From: Streptomyces sp. | GTDB taxonomy: Bacteria > Actinomycetota > Actinomycetes > Streptomycetales > Streptomycetaceae | Length of the DNA stretch: 64,000 nucleotides | Reading direction: 5' to 3' | Assembly (NCBI RefSeq): GCF_019510245.1 | Contig: NZ_JAEKKT010000117.1 | Coordinates: 183,321-247,320, forward strand | Part shown: positions 35,025 through 43,373 of the stretch, one piece after another | Position numbering within the stretch: the stretch's first letter is position 1 | How the letters are laid out: each line of letters opens with the position of its first letter | The notes under the pieces: model-generated | Told to the model about the DNA's origin: nothing | Databases searched by the model: none | What the model saw: the letters and a program-made list of their open reading frames with translations, nothing else | Program-made: the position numbers and the translations under genes

Positions 35025-36176
35025 GTGAGCATGCGACTGACCTGCGACGTCGTAGTGATCGGGGCGGGCATGGCAGGCGCCGCCTGTGCCCTGTACGCGT
35101 CCCGGGCGGGTCTGGACGTCATCGTGGTGGACCGTGGCCCGGTGGCCGGCGGCACGACCGGGGCGGGTGAGGGCAATCTGCTCGTCTCCGACAAGGAGCC
35201 CGGGCCCGAGCTCGAACTCGCCCTGCTGTCCGGCCGGTTGTGGACCGGCCTGGCCGGGGAGTTCGGTGACCGGATCGAGTACGAACCCAAGGGCGGGGTG
35301 GTCGTCGCCGCCGAACCCGAAGGGCTGGCCGCCCTGGCCGGGCTCGCTGCCGGGCAACGGGCCGCCGGGGTCACGGCGGAGCACGTCGACGCGGATCAAC
35401 TGCACGACCTCGAGCCGCACTTGGCTGCCGGGCTGGCGGGCGGGATGCACTATCCGCAGGACGCCCAGGTCATGCCGACCCTCGCTGCCGCGCATCTCCT
35501 GCGGGCCTCGGGCGCCCGCCTGTCGACCGGCCGCACGGTGACGGAGGTGCTGCGCGGCGCCGGCGGTACCGTACGCGGTGTCCGCACCGACCGCGGCGAC
35601 ATCCACGCCCCGGCCGTGGTCAACGCGGCCGGGACCTGGGGCGGTGAGGTGGCCGCGCTCGCGGGGGTGCGCCTGCCCGTCCTCCCCCGGCGCGGCTTCG
35701 TCCTGGTCACCGAGCCGTTGCCGCGCCGGGTACGGCACAAGGTGTACGCCGCCGACTACGTGGCCGACGTGGCCAGCGACTCGGCCGCCCTGCAGACCTC
35801 GCCGGTCGTCGAGGGCACGGCGGCCGGGCCCGTCCTGATCGGCGCGAGCCGCGAACGCGTCGGCTTCGACCGGTCGTTCTCGCTGCCGGCCGTACGGGCG
35901 CTGGCGGCCGGCGCCATCCGGCTGTTCCCCTTCCTCTCCGGCGTCCGGGCGATGCGCACCTACCTGGGCTTCCGCCCTTACCTGCCCGACCACCTCCCCG
36001 CCATCGGCCCCGATCCCAGGGCGCCCGGCCTGTTCCACGCCTGCGGGCACGAGGGGGCGGGCATCGGACTGGCCACCGGTACCGGGCAGTTGCTCGCCCA
36101 GGTGCTGAGCGGCAGGGCACCCGAGCTGGACCTGACCCCGTTCCGTCCCGAGCGTTTCGGCGAGGAGAGCGCGTGA
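35025..36176 (+). CDS. FAD-dependent D-hydroxyproline dehydrogenase, DAO-type subunit
   Basis: The 383-residue DAO-family flavoprotein has an N-terminal dinucleotide-binding motif VVVIGAGMAGAACALYASRAG and the C-terminal FAD motif FHACGHEGAGIGLATGTGQ. It is followed by a small 2Fe-2S protein and a second flavoprotein, the three-subunit layout of bacterial D-hydroxyproline dehydrogenases (related to sarcosine/opine oxidases). These oxidise cis-4-hydroxy-D-proline to pyrroline-4-hydroxy-2-carboxylate. Start is GTG 35025 or ATG 35031. Confidence 0.85.
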   Translation: MSMRLTCDVVVIGAGMAGAACALYASRAGLDVIVVDRGPVAGGTTGAGEGNLLVSDKEPGPELELALLSGRLWTGLAGEFGDRIEYEPKGGVVVAAEPEGLAALAGLAAGQRAAGVTAEHVDADQLHDLEPHLAAGLAGGMHYPQDAQVMPTLAAAHLLRASGARLSTGRTVTEVLRGAGGTVRGVRTDRGDIHAPAVVNAAGTWGGEVAALAGVRLPVLPRRGFVLVTEPLPRRVRHKVYAADYVADVASDSAALQTSPVVEGTAAGPVLIGASRERVGFDRSFSLPAVRALAAGAIRLFPFLSGVRAMRTYLGFRPYLPDHLPAIGPDPRAPGLFHACGHEGAGIGLATGTGQLLAQVLSGRAPELDLTPFRPERFGEESA

Positions 36177-36472
36177 ACCCCCTTCAGCTGGTGCGGGCCC
36201 GGCCGGGCCCGGCCTTCACCGTCACCTTCGACGGGCGCGAGATCGTGGCGCTGCCGGGCCAGACGGTCGCGGCCGCGCTCTGGGCGTCCGGTGTCACGTC
36301 CTGGCGGACGACCCGCGGCGAGGGCCGTCCGCGCGGGGTCTTCTGCGGGATCGGCGTCTGCTTCGACTGCCTGGTCACGGTCAACGGCCGCCCCAATCAG
36401 CGGGCTTGCCTGGTGCCCGCGCACCCGGGCGACGAGATCCGTACGCAGGAGGGGACGGGGCACGATGGCTGA
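36173..36472 (+). CDS. 2Fe-2S small subunit of hydroxyproline dehydrogenase
   Basis: The 99-residue ferredoxin-like protein has cluster cysteines in FCGIGVCFDCLVTV and a later Cys in RACLVPA, a CxxxxCxxC-plus-C plant-type pattern. GTG 36173 overlaps the upstream flavoprotein stop, and its end overlaps the next start by eight bases, implying a stoichiometric complex that passes electrons between the flavins and an acceptor. Confidence 0.85.
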   Translation: MNPLQLVRARPGPAFTVTFDGREIVALPGQTVAAALWASGVTSWRTTRGEGRPRGVFCGIGVCFDCLVTVNGRPNQRACLVPAHPGDEIRTQEGTGHDG

Positions 36473-37877
36473 CGCGGGCCGCCGGGAGCCGGCACCCCGG
36501 CTCGCCGTGATCGGCGCGGGCCCCGCCGGTCTCGCCGCCACCCTGGCCGCCGCCCGGCGCGGCGTACGGGTCACCCTGGTCGACGCGGCCCCCGAAGCGG
36601 GCGGCCAGTTCTACCGGCAGCCCGCCGCCGGGCTCGGCGCCCGCCGCCCGCAGGCGCTGCACCACCGCCGGCGCGGCTGGGAGCGGCTGCGCGCCGGCCT
36701 GGACGGGCTCGTCGCGGCAGGGCTGGTGGCGCATCTGCGGGACCACCACGTGTGGTGCGTGACCCGGCGACGGTCCGGTTTCACCGTGCACGCCCTGCTC
36801 GGCCCCGAGCAAGAGCAGCCCGTCGAGGTTGCCGCGGACGGCGTGCTGCTCGCCACCGGCGGCTACGAGAAGGTGCTGCCCTTCCCCGGCTGGACGCTCC
36901 CCGGTGTCGTCACGGCGGGCGGGGCACAGGCCATGCTGAAGGGCGGACTGGTCCTGCCGGGCCGTACGGCGGTCGTCGCCGGTACCGGACCGCTGCTGCT
37001 GCCGGTCGCGACCGGGCTCGCGGCGGCGGGCGCCCGGGTGGCGGCCCTGGTGGAGTCCGCGGACCCGCGGGCCTTCGTACGGCACTCCCCCGCACTGGCC
37101 GCCCAGCCGGACAAGCTCGCCGAAGGCGCCCACTACGCGGCCCGGTTGCTGCGGCACGGCGTCCGGACCCTGGTCCACCACACCGTCGTCGAGGCACACG
37201 GCGACCAGCGGCTCCAGGCCGTCACCGTCGCCGCGCTGGACACGGCGGGCCGGGTCCGGCCGGGCACGCTGCGGCGCATCGGCTGCGACACCCTGGCCGT
37301 CGGGCACGGCATGCTCCCGCACACCGACCTCGCCGAGGGCCTGGGCTGCCGGATCGACGAGGTCGCGGTGCACGTGGACGACGAGCAGCGCACCGACGTA
37401 CCGGGGGTGTGGGCGGCCGGCGAGGCCACCGGCGTCGGCGGCGCGGTCCTCGCCCTCGCCGAGGGGCACATCGCGGGCCGGTCCGCCGCCGCGCGGCTGT
37501 CCGGCCGGGAGCCGGACCCGCGTCGCTGGGCGGGGGCCGCCCGGGCCCGTGCCGGGCTGCGGCGGTTCGCCGTGACGATGGACGAGGCGTACGCACCGCC
37601 CGCGCACTGGACCGAGCAGGTCACGGACGACACGGTCGTCTGCCGCTGCGAGGAGGTCACCGGCGGTGCGGTCCGGCGGGCCGCGACCGAGCTGGGCGCC
37701 GGAGACGTACGGACCGTCAAGCTGCTCACGCGGGCCGGAATGGGCTGGTGCCAGGGGCGGATGTGCGGGCCCGCGGTCGCCGGGCTCACCGGCTGCCCGC
37801 AGACGGCGGCCCGCAGGCCGTTCGCCGGGCCGGTGCCGCTCGGGGTGCTCGCACGGGCCGGCGGCACCGACGACTAA
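36465..37877 (+). CDS. NAD(P)/FAD oxidoreductase subunit of hydroxyproline dehydrogenase
   Basis: The 470-residue flavoprotein has VIGAGPAGLAATLAAARRG at the N-terminus, a second dinucleotide motif around VVAGTGPLLLPVATGLAAAG, the FAD-site GVWAAGEATGVGGAVLA, and a C-terminal BFD-like [2Fe-2S] region (CRCEEVTGGAVR ... GWCQGRMCGPAV). This matches the alpha subunit of opine/hydroxyproline dehydrogenases. ATG 36465 overlaps the ferredoxin gene. Confidence 0.87.
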   Translation: MADAGRREPAPRLAVIGAGPAGLAATLAAARRGVRVTLVDAAPEAGGQFYRQPAAGLGARRPQALHHRRRGWERLRAGLDGLVAAGLVAHLRDHHVWCVTRRRSGFTVHALLGPEQEQPVEVAADGVLLATGGYEKVLPFPGWTLPGVVTAGGAQAMLKGGLVLPGRTAVVAGTGPLLLPVATGLAAAGARVAALVESADPRAFVRHSPALAAQPDKLAEGAHYAARLLRHGVRTLVHHTVVEAHGDQRLQAVTVAALDTAGRVRPGTLRRIGCDTLAVGHGMLPHTDLAEGLGCRIDEVAVHVDDEQRTDVPGVWAAGEATGVGGAVLALAEGHIAGRSAAARLSGREPDPRRWAGAARARAGLRRFAVTMDEAYAPPAHWTEQVTDDTVVCRCEEVTGGAVRRAATELGAGDVRTVKLLTRAGMGWCQGRMCGPAVAGLTGCPQTAARRPFAGPVPLGVLARAGGTDD

Positions 37878-37930
37878 CAGTGCCATGTCACCTAGCACCC
37901 GGATCACTCGGACCCCCCGGAGGAACCCTG

Positions 37931-38827
37931 ATGTCCACTCCCCACCCCCGCCCCTGGCGCGGTGTCCTCGTGGCCACCGCCCTCCCGCTCCGCGACGATC
38001 TCTCCGTCGACCACGACAGGTACGCCGAGCACTGCGCCTGGCTGGTCGAGAACGGCTGCGACGGCGTCGTACCGAACGGCTCTCTCGGTGAGTACCAGGT
38101 GCTCACCCCCGAGGAGCGGGCGAAGGTCGTCGAGACCGCCGTGGCCGCGATCGGCGGGGCCCGGGTCATGCCCGGCGTCGCCGCCTACGGCTCGGCCGAG
38201 GCCCGCCGCTGGGCCGAGCAGGCCCGGGACGCCGGCTGCGCGGCCGTGATGCTGCTGCCACCCAACGCCTACCGTGCCGACGAGCGGTCGGTGCTGGCCC
38301 ACTACGCGGAGGTCGCGAAGGCGGGGGTACCGGTCGTGGCCTACAACAACCCCATCGACACCAAGGTCGACCTGGTCCCGGAGCTCCTCGCCAAGCTGCA
38401 CGGGGAGGGGTACGTCCACGCGGTCAAGGAGTTCTCGGGGGATGTCCGGCGCGCCTACCGGCTGGCCGAACTCGCCCCCGAGCTGGACCTGTTGATCGGC
38501 GCCGACGACGTCCTGCTGGAGCTGGCGATCGCGGGGGCCAAGGGCTGGGTGGCCGGTTACCCGAACGCGCTGCCGGCCGCGTCGGTCGAGCTGTACCGCG
38601 CGGCGGTCCGCGGGGACCTGGACACCGCCGGCCGGCTCTACGCGCAGTTGCATCCGCTGCTGCGCTGGGACTCCCGGGTCGAGTTCGTCCAGGCCATCAA
38701 GTTGTCCATGGACATCGTCGGCCGGCACGGCGGCGCCTGCCGCCCGCCGCGCGTGCCGCTGCTGCCCGAGCAGGAGGCCGTGGTCCGCGCGGCCACCGAG
38801 AAGGCCGTCGCCGCCGGACTGGCGTGA
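37931..38827 (+). CDS. Dihydrodipicolinate-synthase-family enzyme, probable pyrroline-4-hydroxy-2-carboxylate deaminase
   Basis: The 298-residue TIM barrel of the DapA family has the Schiff-base Lys in HAVKEFSGD (about residue 168), the partner Tyr in PVVAYNNP and the phosphate-like loop NGSLGEYQ. In hydroxyproline operons this enzyme deaminates and dehydrates pyrroline-4-hydroxy-2-carboxylate to 2-oxoglutarate semialdehyde. The preceding gene makes exactly that substrate. A GTGCCATGT element at 37880-37888 resembles the operator upstream of the operon. Confidence 0.85.
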   Translation: MSTPHPRPWRGVLVATALPLRDDLSVDHDRYAEHCAWLVENGCDGVVPNGSLGEYQVLTPEERAKVVETAVAAIGGARVMPGVAAYGSAEARRWAEQARDAGCAAVMLLPPNAYRADERSVLAHYAEVAKAGVPVVAYNNPIDTKVDLVPELLAKLHGEGYVHAVKEFSGDVRRAYRLAELAPELDLLIGADDVLLELAIAGAKGWVAGYPNALPAASVELYRAAVRGDLDTAGRLYAQLHPLLRWDSRVEFVQAIKLSMDIVGRHGGACRPPRVPLLPEQEAVVRAATEKAVAAGLA

Positions 38828-38892
38828 CCGACCCCGACCCGGCCGACCCGATCCGCCTCGACCGACCGGCCTGACTCACCACCAGGAGCGTC

Positions 38893-39894
38893 ATGCGCAG
38901 CAAACTCGTCCTGCACGCCGTCGACTCGCACACCGAGGGCATGCCCACCCGCGTGGTCACCGGCGGGATCGGCACCATCCCGGGCGCGACCATGAACGAG
39001 CGCCGGCTGTACTTCCGTGACCACCGCGACGACATCAAGCAGTTGCTGATGAACGAGCCGCGCGGGCACTCCGCGATGAGCGGGGCGATCCTGCAGCCGC
39101 CGACCCGGCCCGACTGCGACTGGGGCGTGGTCTACATCGAGGTCTCCGGCTACCTGCCGATGTGCGGCCACGGCACGATCGGCGTGGCGACCGTGCTCGT
39201 GGAGACCGGGATGGTGGAGGTCGTGGAGCCGGTCACCACCATCCGGCTCGACACCCCGGCCGGCCCGGTCGTCGCCGAGGTGGCGGTGGAGAACGGCGCG
39301 GCGAAGAACGTCACGCTGCGGAACGTACCGTCGTTCTCCGTCGCGCTGGACCGGAAGATCGTGCTCGCCGACGGCCGGTCGGTGACCTATGACCTGGCCT
39401 ACGGCGGCAACTTCTACGCCATCCTCCCCCTCGACGAGTTCGACCTCCCCTTCGACCGCACCCGGAAGGACGACATCCTCCGGGCCGGCCTGTCCCTCAT
39501 GGCGGCGATCAACGCCGAGGCGGAACCCGTCCACCCCGAGGACCCGTCCATCCGCGGCTGCCACCACGTCCACCTGATCGCCCCCGGTGCCACGGCCCGC
39601 CACTCCCGGCACGCGATGGCCATCCACCCCGGCTGGTTCGACCGCTCCCCCTGCGGCACCGGCACCAGCGCACGGATGGCCCAGCTGCACGCCCGCGGCG
39701 AACTCCCGCTGGACACCGAGTTCGTGAACGAGTCCTTCATCGGCACCCGGTTCACCGGCCGGCTCCTCGGCACCACCGAGGTCGCGGGCCTCCCCGCGGT
39801 CCTGCCCAGTTTCACCGGCCGGGCCTGGATCACCGGCACCGCCCAGTATCTGCTGGACCCGGACGACCCGTTCCCGGCCGGCTTCGTACTCTGA
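38893..39894 (+). CDS. 4-hydroxyproline 2-epimerase (proline racemase family)
   Basis: The 333-residue protein has the two catalytic cysteines of the family in MCGHGTIGVA and SPCGTGTSARM, typical of hydroxyproline epimerase when located beside the DapA-like and DAO-type genes. It converts trans-4-hydroxy-L-proline to cis-4-hydroxy-D-proline, the first step of the pathway. CAGGAG precedes the ATG. A trans-3-hydroxyproline dehydratase would lack the second Cys, which is present here. Confidence 0.9.
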   Translation: MRSKLVLHAVDSHTEGMPTRVVTGGIGTIPGATMNERRLYFRDHRDDIKQLLMNEPRGHSAMSGAILQPPTRPDCDWGVVYIEVSGYLPMCGHGTIGVATVLVETGMVEVVEPVTTIRLDTPAGPVVAEVAVENGAAKNVTLRNVPSFSVALDRKIVLADGRSVTYDLAYGGNFYAILPLDEFDLPFDRTRKDDILRAGLSLMAAINAEAEPVHPEDPSIRGCHHVHLIAPGATARHSRHAMAIHPGWFDRSPCGTGTSARMAQLHARGELPLDTEFVNESFIGTRFTGRLLGTTEVAGLPAVLPSFTGRAWITGTAQYLLDPDDPFPAGFVL

Positions 39895-39924
39895 TTCCCC
39901 CGACGATCCTCCAGGAGTTCCGCC

Positions 39925-40629
39925 ATGGCCGACCGGCCCAGCAGCCCGCCCACCGCCAAGCCCGCCATTCCGTCGCTCGGCGGCCGGAAGCCGAACTTCC
40001 GGGAGCGGGTCGTGGACGTGCTGCGGGCCGCGCTGATCGCCGGTGAGCTGCGCCCCGGCGAGGTGTACTCGGCGCCGGGGCTCGCTCCACGCCTGGGCGT
40101 CTCCGCGACCCCGGTGCGCGAGGCCATGCTGGAGCTGGTGAAGGAGGGCATGGTCGAGATCGTCCCGAACAAGGGGTTCAGGGTCACCGCTCTCTCCGAG
40201 CAGCAGCTCGACGAGTACACGCACGTCCGGTCCCTGATCGAGATCCCGACGACCGTCGCCCTCGCGGCCACCGCCGACCCCGACGACCTGGAGGCGCTGC
40301 GGCCGGTCGCCCTGGAGATCGTCACCTCGGCCGTGAAGGGCGATCTGATCTCCTACGTCGAGGCCGACCTGGCCTTCCATCTGGGCCTGCTGGCGCTGGC
40401 CGGCAACGGCCATCTCGTCGAGGTGGTACGGGACCTGCGCCGCCGTTCGCGGCTGTACGGGCTGACGGCGCTGGTGGCGGCCGGACGCCTGAAGGCCTCG
40501 GCCGAGGAGCACCTGGAGCTCCTCGACGCCCTGCTGGCCCGTGACGAGCGGGCCGTGCACGAGGTCATGACCCGCCACCTGGGCCACGTCCGCGGCCTGT
40601 GGGCGGCCCGGCGGCCCGAGCACGGCTGA
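39925..40629 (+). CDS. GntR-family (FCD) regulator of the hydroxyproline operon
   Basis: The 234-residue protein has a winged helix at about 25-95 (GLAPRLGVSATPVREAMLELVKEG, then a wing NKGFRV) and an all-helical FCD ligand domain with the metal-site pattern D(x)3H ... H around LAFHLGLLALAGN and HLELLDALLARD. It is the last gene of the operon and likely represses it through ATGTGACAT-type sites. Its final codons form the first unit of a 23-bp tandem repeat. Confidence 0.88.
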   Translation: MADRPSSPPTAKPAIPSLGGRKPNFRERVVDVLRAALIAGELRPGEVYSAPGLAPRLGVSATPVREAMLELVKEGMVEIVPNKGFRVTALSEQQLDEYTHVRSLIEIPTTVALAATADPDDLEALRPVALEIVTSAVKGDLISYVEADLAFHLGLLALAGNGHLVEVVRDLRRRSRLYGLTALVAAGRLKASAEEHLELLDALLARDERAVHEVMTRHLGHVRGLWAARRPEHG

Positions 40630-40709
40630 GCGCTCCGCCGGAGCACGGCCGAGTGCTCCGCCCGAGCACGGCCGAGTGCTCCGCCCGAGCACGGCCGAGT
40701 GCTCCGCCG
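40618..40709. repeat. Four tandem 23-bp hairpin repeats
   Basis: Four units begin at 40618, 40641, 40664 and 40687. Units two to four differ only in the last base; each carries GAGCAC and GTGCTC arms around a 6-base centre. The first unit encodes the last residues and stop of the GntR gene. The array may act as a multi-hairpin transcription end or mRNA stabiliser between convergent genes. Confidence 0.85.
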
Positions 40710-40901
40710 GAGGCGCCGTGACTTGTCGCCGGTCGACTGCGGCGCCGTCCCGGCTGGTCGCTCCCCCGAGTTGCCGGCTTCACTCGAACCCGGGGGACTG
40801 CACCGCGGCGGTGGCCGCACCTTCGGTACGGCCCCGCACCCGTCTGGGGCGCTGCCGAACCGCGACCCACTTCGCCGGACCCGCTGCCTGGCTCCTGCGA
40901 A

Positions 40902-43250
40902 CTACGCGCCCGGATGGGCGAGTTCGATGTCGTGGTCGTGGACGTCGGCGGCGGAGACGGCCACCCCGGCGGCGTGCGGCGGGTAGCCGGTCGCGACGAC
41001 CGTGTACTGGCCGCTGTCCAGGTCGGAGAAGGCGTACGCGCCGTCGTCCCCGGTGGTGGTCGTGCCGACGACGTTGCCGGCGGCGTCCACCAGCGTGACC
41101 CGGGCGTCGCCCAGCGGGCCTCCCGCTCCCCGGACCGTCCCCCGTACATGGGCGCCGGGCCGCAGCTCCACGTCGACCCGGGTGGTCCCGGTCCCGGCCA
41201 TCTCGACGGGCAGGGCGAGCGGCCGGTGCTTGGGCGAGCTGACCGCGAGGGTCACGGTGCCCGGCACCAGGTCGCCGAGCGTGAACTCGCCGAGCCCGTC
41301 GGTCTGCTGGGTGGCGAGCACGTCCCCGCGCACATCGGTGACGACCACCGCCGCCCCGGCGACCGGCGCCCCGCTGTCGGCGGCCCGCACCACCCCGGCC
41401 AGGCCGCTGCTGCCGGAGAGCAGCAGGTCGTGGACGACCGGTTCGGAGCTCACGACGAGGGTGGTGGCCTGCGGCCGGCAGCCGTCGGCGGCAGCGATCA
41501 GGACGTACGTCCCCTCGCCGGGTGCCACCACCGCGTAGGCGCCGCCGGCGTCCGCGACCGCGCGGCCGAGCTGGCGGCCGCCGGGCGAGATCAGGGTGAC
41601 GGCGGCCCGGCCGACGCCGTTTCCGTCGGTGCCGCGCACCCGGCCGTGCACCCGGATGCCGTCGCCGGCGGCGGGGAGGGGGACGGGGAGGTTCGGCGCA
41701 GCCTCTTCCGTGCCCACCGGAGCCGCTTCCGCCGCCACCGGCGCCGCGGGGACCGGCTTCGGCGCGGCCTGCGCGGGGGTGGCCCGCTGCGCCCCGCCCG
41801 TCGCCCCGCCCGTCGCCCCGCCCGTCGCCGCGGCCGGCTTCCGGCGCGGGATGAACGCGGCCACGAGCAGCGCGAGGACCGCCGCGCCCGAGCCCGCCGC
41901 CATGACCACCTTGAAGCCGCTCTCGGAGGGGATGGCCGTCGAGCCGAAGACGGTGGTCATCTGGGCCAGGATCACCCCGGCGACGGCGCTCGCGGTCGAC
42001 GTGCCGATGGACCGCATCAGGGTGTTGAGGCTGTTCGCGGCGGCCGTCTCGTGCGGGTCGACGGCCCCCATGATGAGCGCGGGCATCGCGCCGTACGCGA
42101 AGCCGATGCCGGCGCCGATGATGCAGGAGACCAGCACGAGCTGCCAGACCGCGTCCATCAGCACGATGTTGAGCCCGTACCCGGCGGCCACGATCACCGC
42201 GCCGCACATCAGGGTGACCTTGGGACCGAAGTTCTTGGAGATGAGGGCGGACAGGGGCGCCATCGCCATCATCACCAGGCCGGTCGGGGCCATCACGAGG
42301 CCGGCGTCGAGCAGCGACTTGCCCAGACCGTAGCCGGTCGCCTCAGGCAACTGCAGGAGCTGCGGAAGCACCAGGGACATCGCGAACATCGAGAACCCGA
42401 AGGCGATCGAGGCGAGGTTCGTGACGAGGACCTGGCGGCGGGCCGTGGTGCGCAGGTCGACCAGCGGCTCCCGGGTGCGGAGTTCGTACTGTCCCCAGGC
42501 GAGCAGGACGACCACGGCGGCGCCGAACAGGCCGAGCGTGGTGCCGCTCGACCAGCCCCAGTCGGCGCCCTTGGAGATGCCGAGCAGCAGGCAGACCAGG
42601 CCGGCCGCCATGCCGAGGGCGCCGGGCAGGTCGAAGCGGCCGCCGGTGCGCACCTTCGACTCCGGCACGAGGGCCAGCACGAGCAGGGCGGCGACGACGC
42701 CGAGCGCGGCCGAGGTCCAGAACAGCACGTGCCAGTCGAAGTGGTCGGCGATCAGCGCGGCGGCGGGCAGACCGAGGGCGCCGCCGACACCGAGCGAGGC
42801 GCTCATCAACGCCGTTGCGGAGCCGAGCCGTTCGGCGGGGAGTTCGTCGCGCATGATGCTGATGCCGAGCGGGATCACGCCGGACGCCAGCCCCTGCAGG
42901 GCGCGCCCGATGATCATCGGTACGAGGGTGTCGCTCAGCGCGGCGGTGACCGAACCGGCGACCAGCATGAGCACGCTGGTCAGCAGCATCAGCCGCTTGC
43001 CGTACATGTCGCCGAGCCGCCCCATCACGGGGGTGGCGACGGCGGCCGCGAGGAGGGTGGCGGTGACGGCCCAGGCCGCGTTGGACGCCGAGGCGTTGAG
43101 CAGCTTCGGCAGTTCGGGCACGATGGGGATCACCAGGGTCTGCATCAGCGAGACCACGATCCCGCCGAAGGCCAGCACCGCGACGACGACGTTGGTCCGC
43201 GGCGCGGCGGAGTCCCCGGCGACCGCCGGCCGGGGCTGTGCATGGGACAT
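40902..43250 (-). CDS. DHA2-type MFS exporter fused to three carboxypeptidase-regulatory-like domains
   Basis: The 782-residue protein has residues 1-480 forming a 14-helix MFS transporter (GRLGDMYGKRLMLL loop 2-3 motif; MSASLGVGGALGLPAAA motif C). An Ala/Pro-rich linker with TGGA repeats (480-545) leads to three roughly 75-residue beta-sandwich repeats (each with GxVxGxDGxGVxxAxVTL and a GxYxV/GEF strand). DHA2 relatives export drugs, dyes or antibiotics. The tail should lie outside or at the membrane surface and is not needed for transport, so a sensing or wall-contact role is possible. GGAGG precedes the ATG, and a 20-bp palindrome lies 49 bases upstream. Confidence 0.85.
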   Translation of the reverse strand: MSHAQPRPAVAGDSAAPRTNVVVAVLAFGGIVVSLMQTLVIPIVPELPKLLNASASNAAWAVTATLLAAAVATPVMGRLGDMYGKRLMLLTSVLMLVAGSVTAALSDTLVPMIIGRALQGLASGVIPLGISIMRDELPAERLGSATALMSASLGVGGALGLPAAALIADHFDWHVLFWTSAALGVVAALLVLALVPESKVRTGGRFDLPGALGMAAGLVCLLLGISKGADWGWSSGTTLGLFGAAVVVLLAWGQYELRTREPLVDLRTTARRQVLVTNLASIAFGFSMFAMSLVLPQLLQLPEATGYGLGKSLLDAGLVMAPTGLVMMAMAPLSALISKNFGPKVTLMCGAVIVAAGYGLNIVLMDAVWQLVLVSCIIGAGIGFAYGAMPALIMGAVDPHETAAANSLNTLMRSIGTSTASAVAGVILAQMTTVFGSTAIPSESGFKVVMAAGSGAAVLALLVAAFIPRRKPAAATGGATGGATGGAQRATPAQAAPKPVPAAPVAAEAAPVGTEEAAPNLPVPLPAAGDGIRVHGRVRGTDGNGVGRAAVTLISPGGRQLGRAVADAGGAYAVVAPGEGTYVLIAAADGCRPQATTLVVSSEPVVHDLLLSGSSGLAGVVRAADSGAPVAGAAVVVTDVRGDVLATQQTDGLGEFTLGDLVPGTVTLAVSSPKHRPLALPVEMAGTGTTRVDVELRPGAHVRGTVRGAGGPLGDARVTLVDAAGNVVGTTTTGDDGAYAFSDLDSGQYTVVATGYPPHAAGVAVSAADVHDHDIELAHPGA

Positions 43251-43298
43251 GGTCGGGCCTCCGTAGGGCCGCTCGGGTCTGCACGACCCTCCCGAATG

Positions 43299-43318
43299 TA
43301 AGTCAATTGATTGACTTA
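43299..43318. promoter_or_regulatory. Perfect 20-bp palindromic operator upstream of the MFS gene
   Basis: TAAGTCAATTGATTGACTTA has 9-base arms around TG. The form is typical of TetR- or MarR-family operators controlling MFS pumps, yet neither family is encoded next to it; the neighbour upstream is a LacI regulator. Confidence 0.7.
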
Positions 43319-43373
43319 AGCAACCAGGATGTCCGTGCGGGAAGTGAAGATTCGCGGCACGTCCGGCGTCGCG

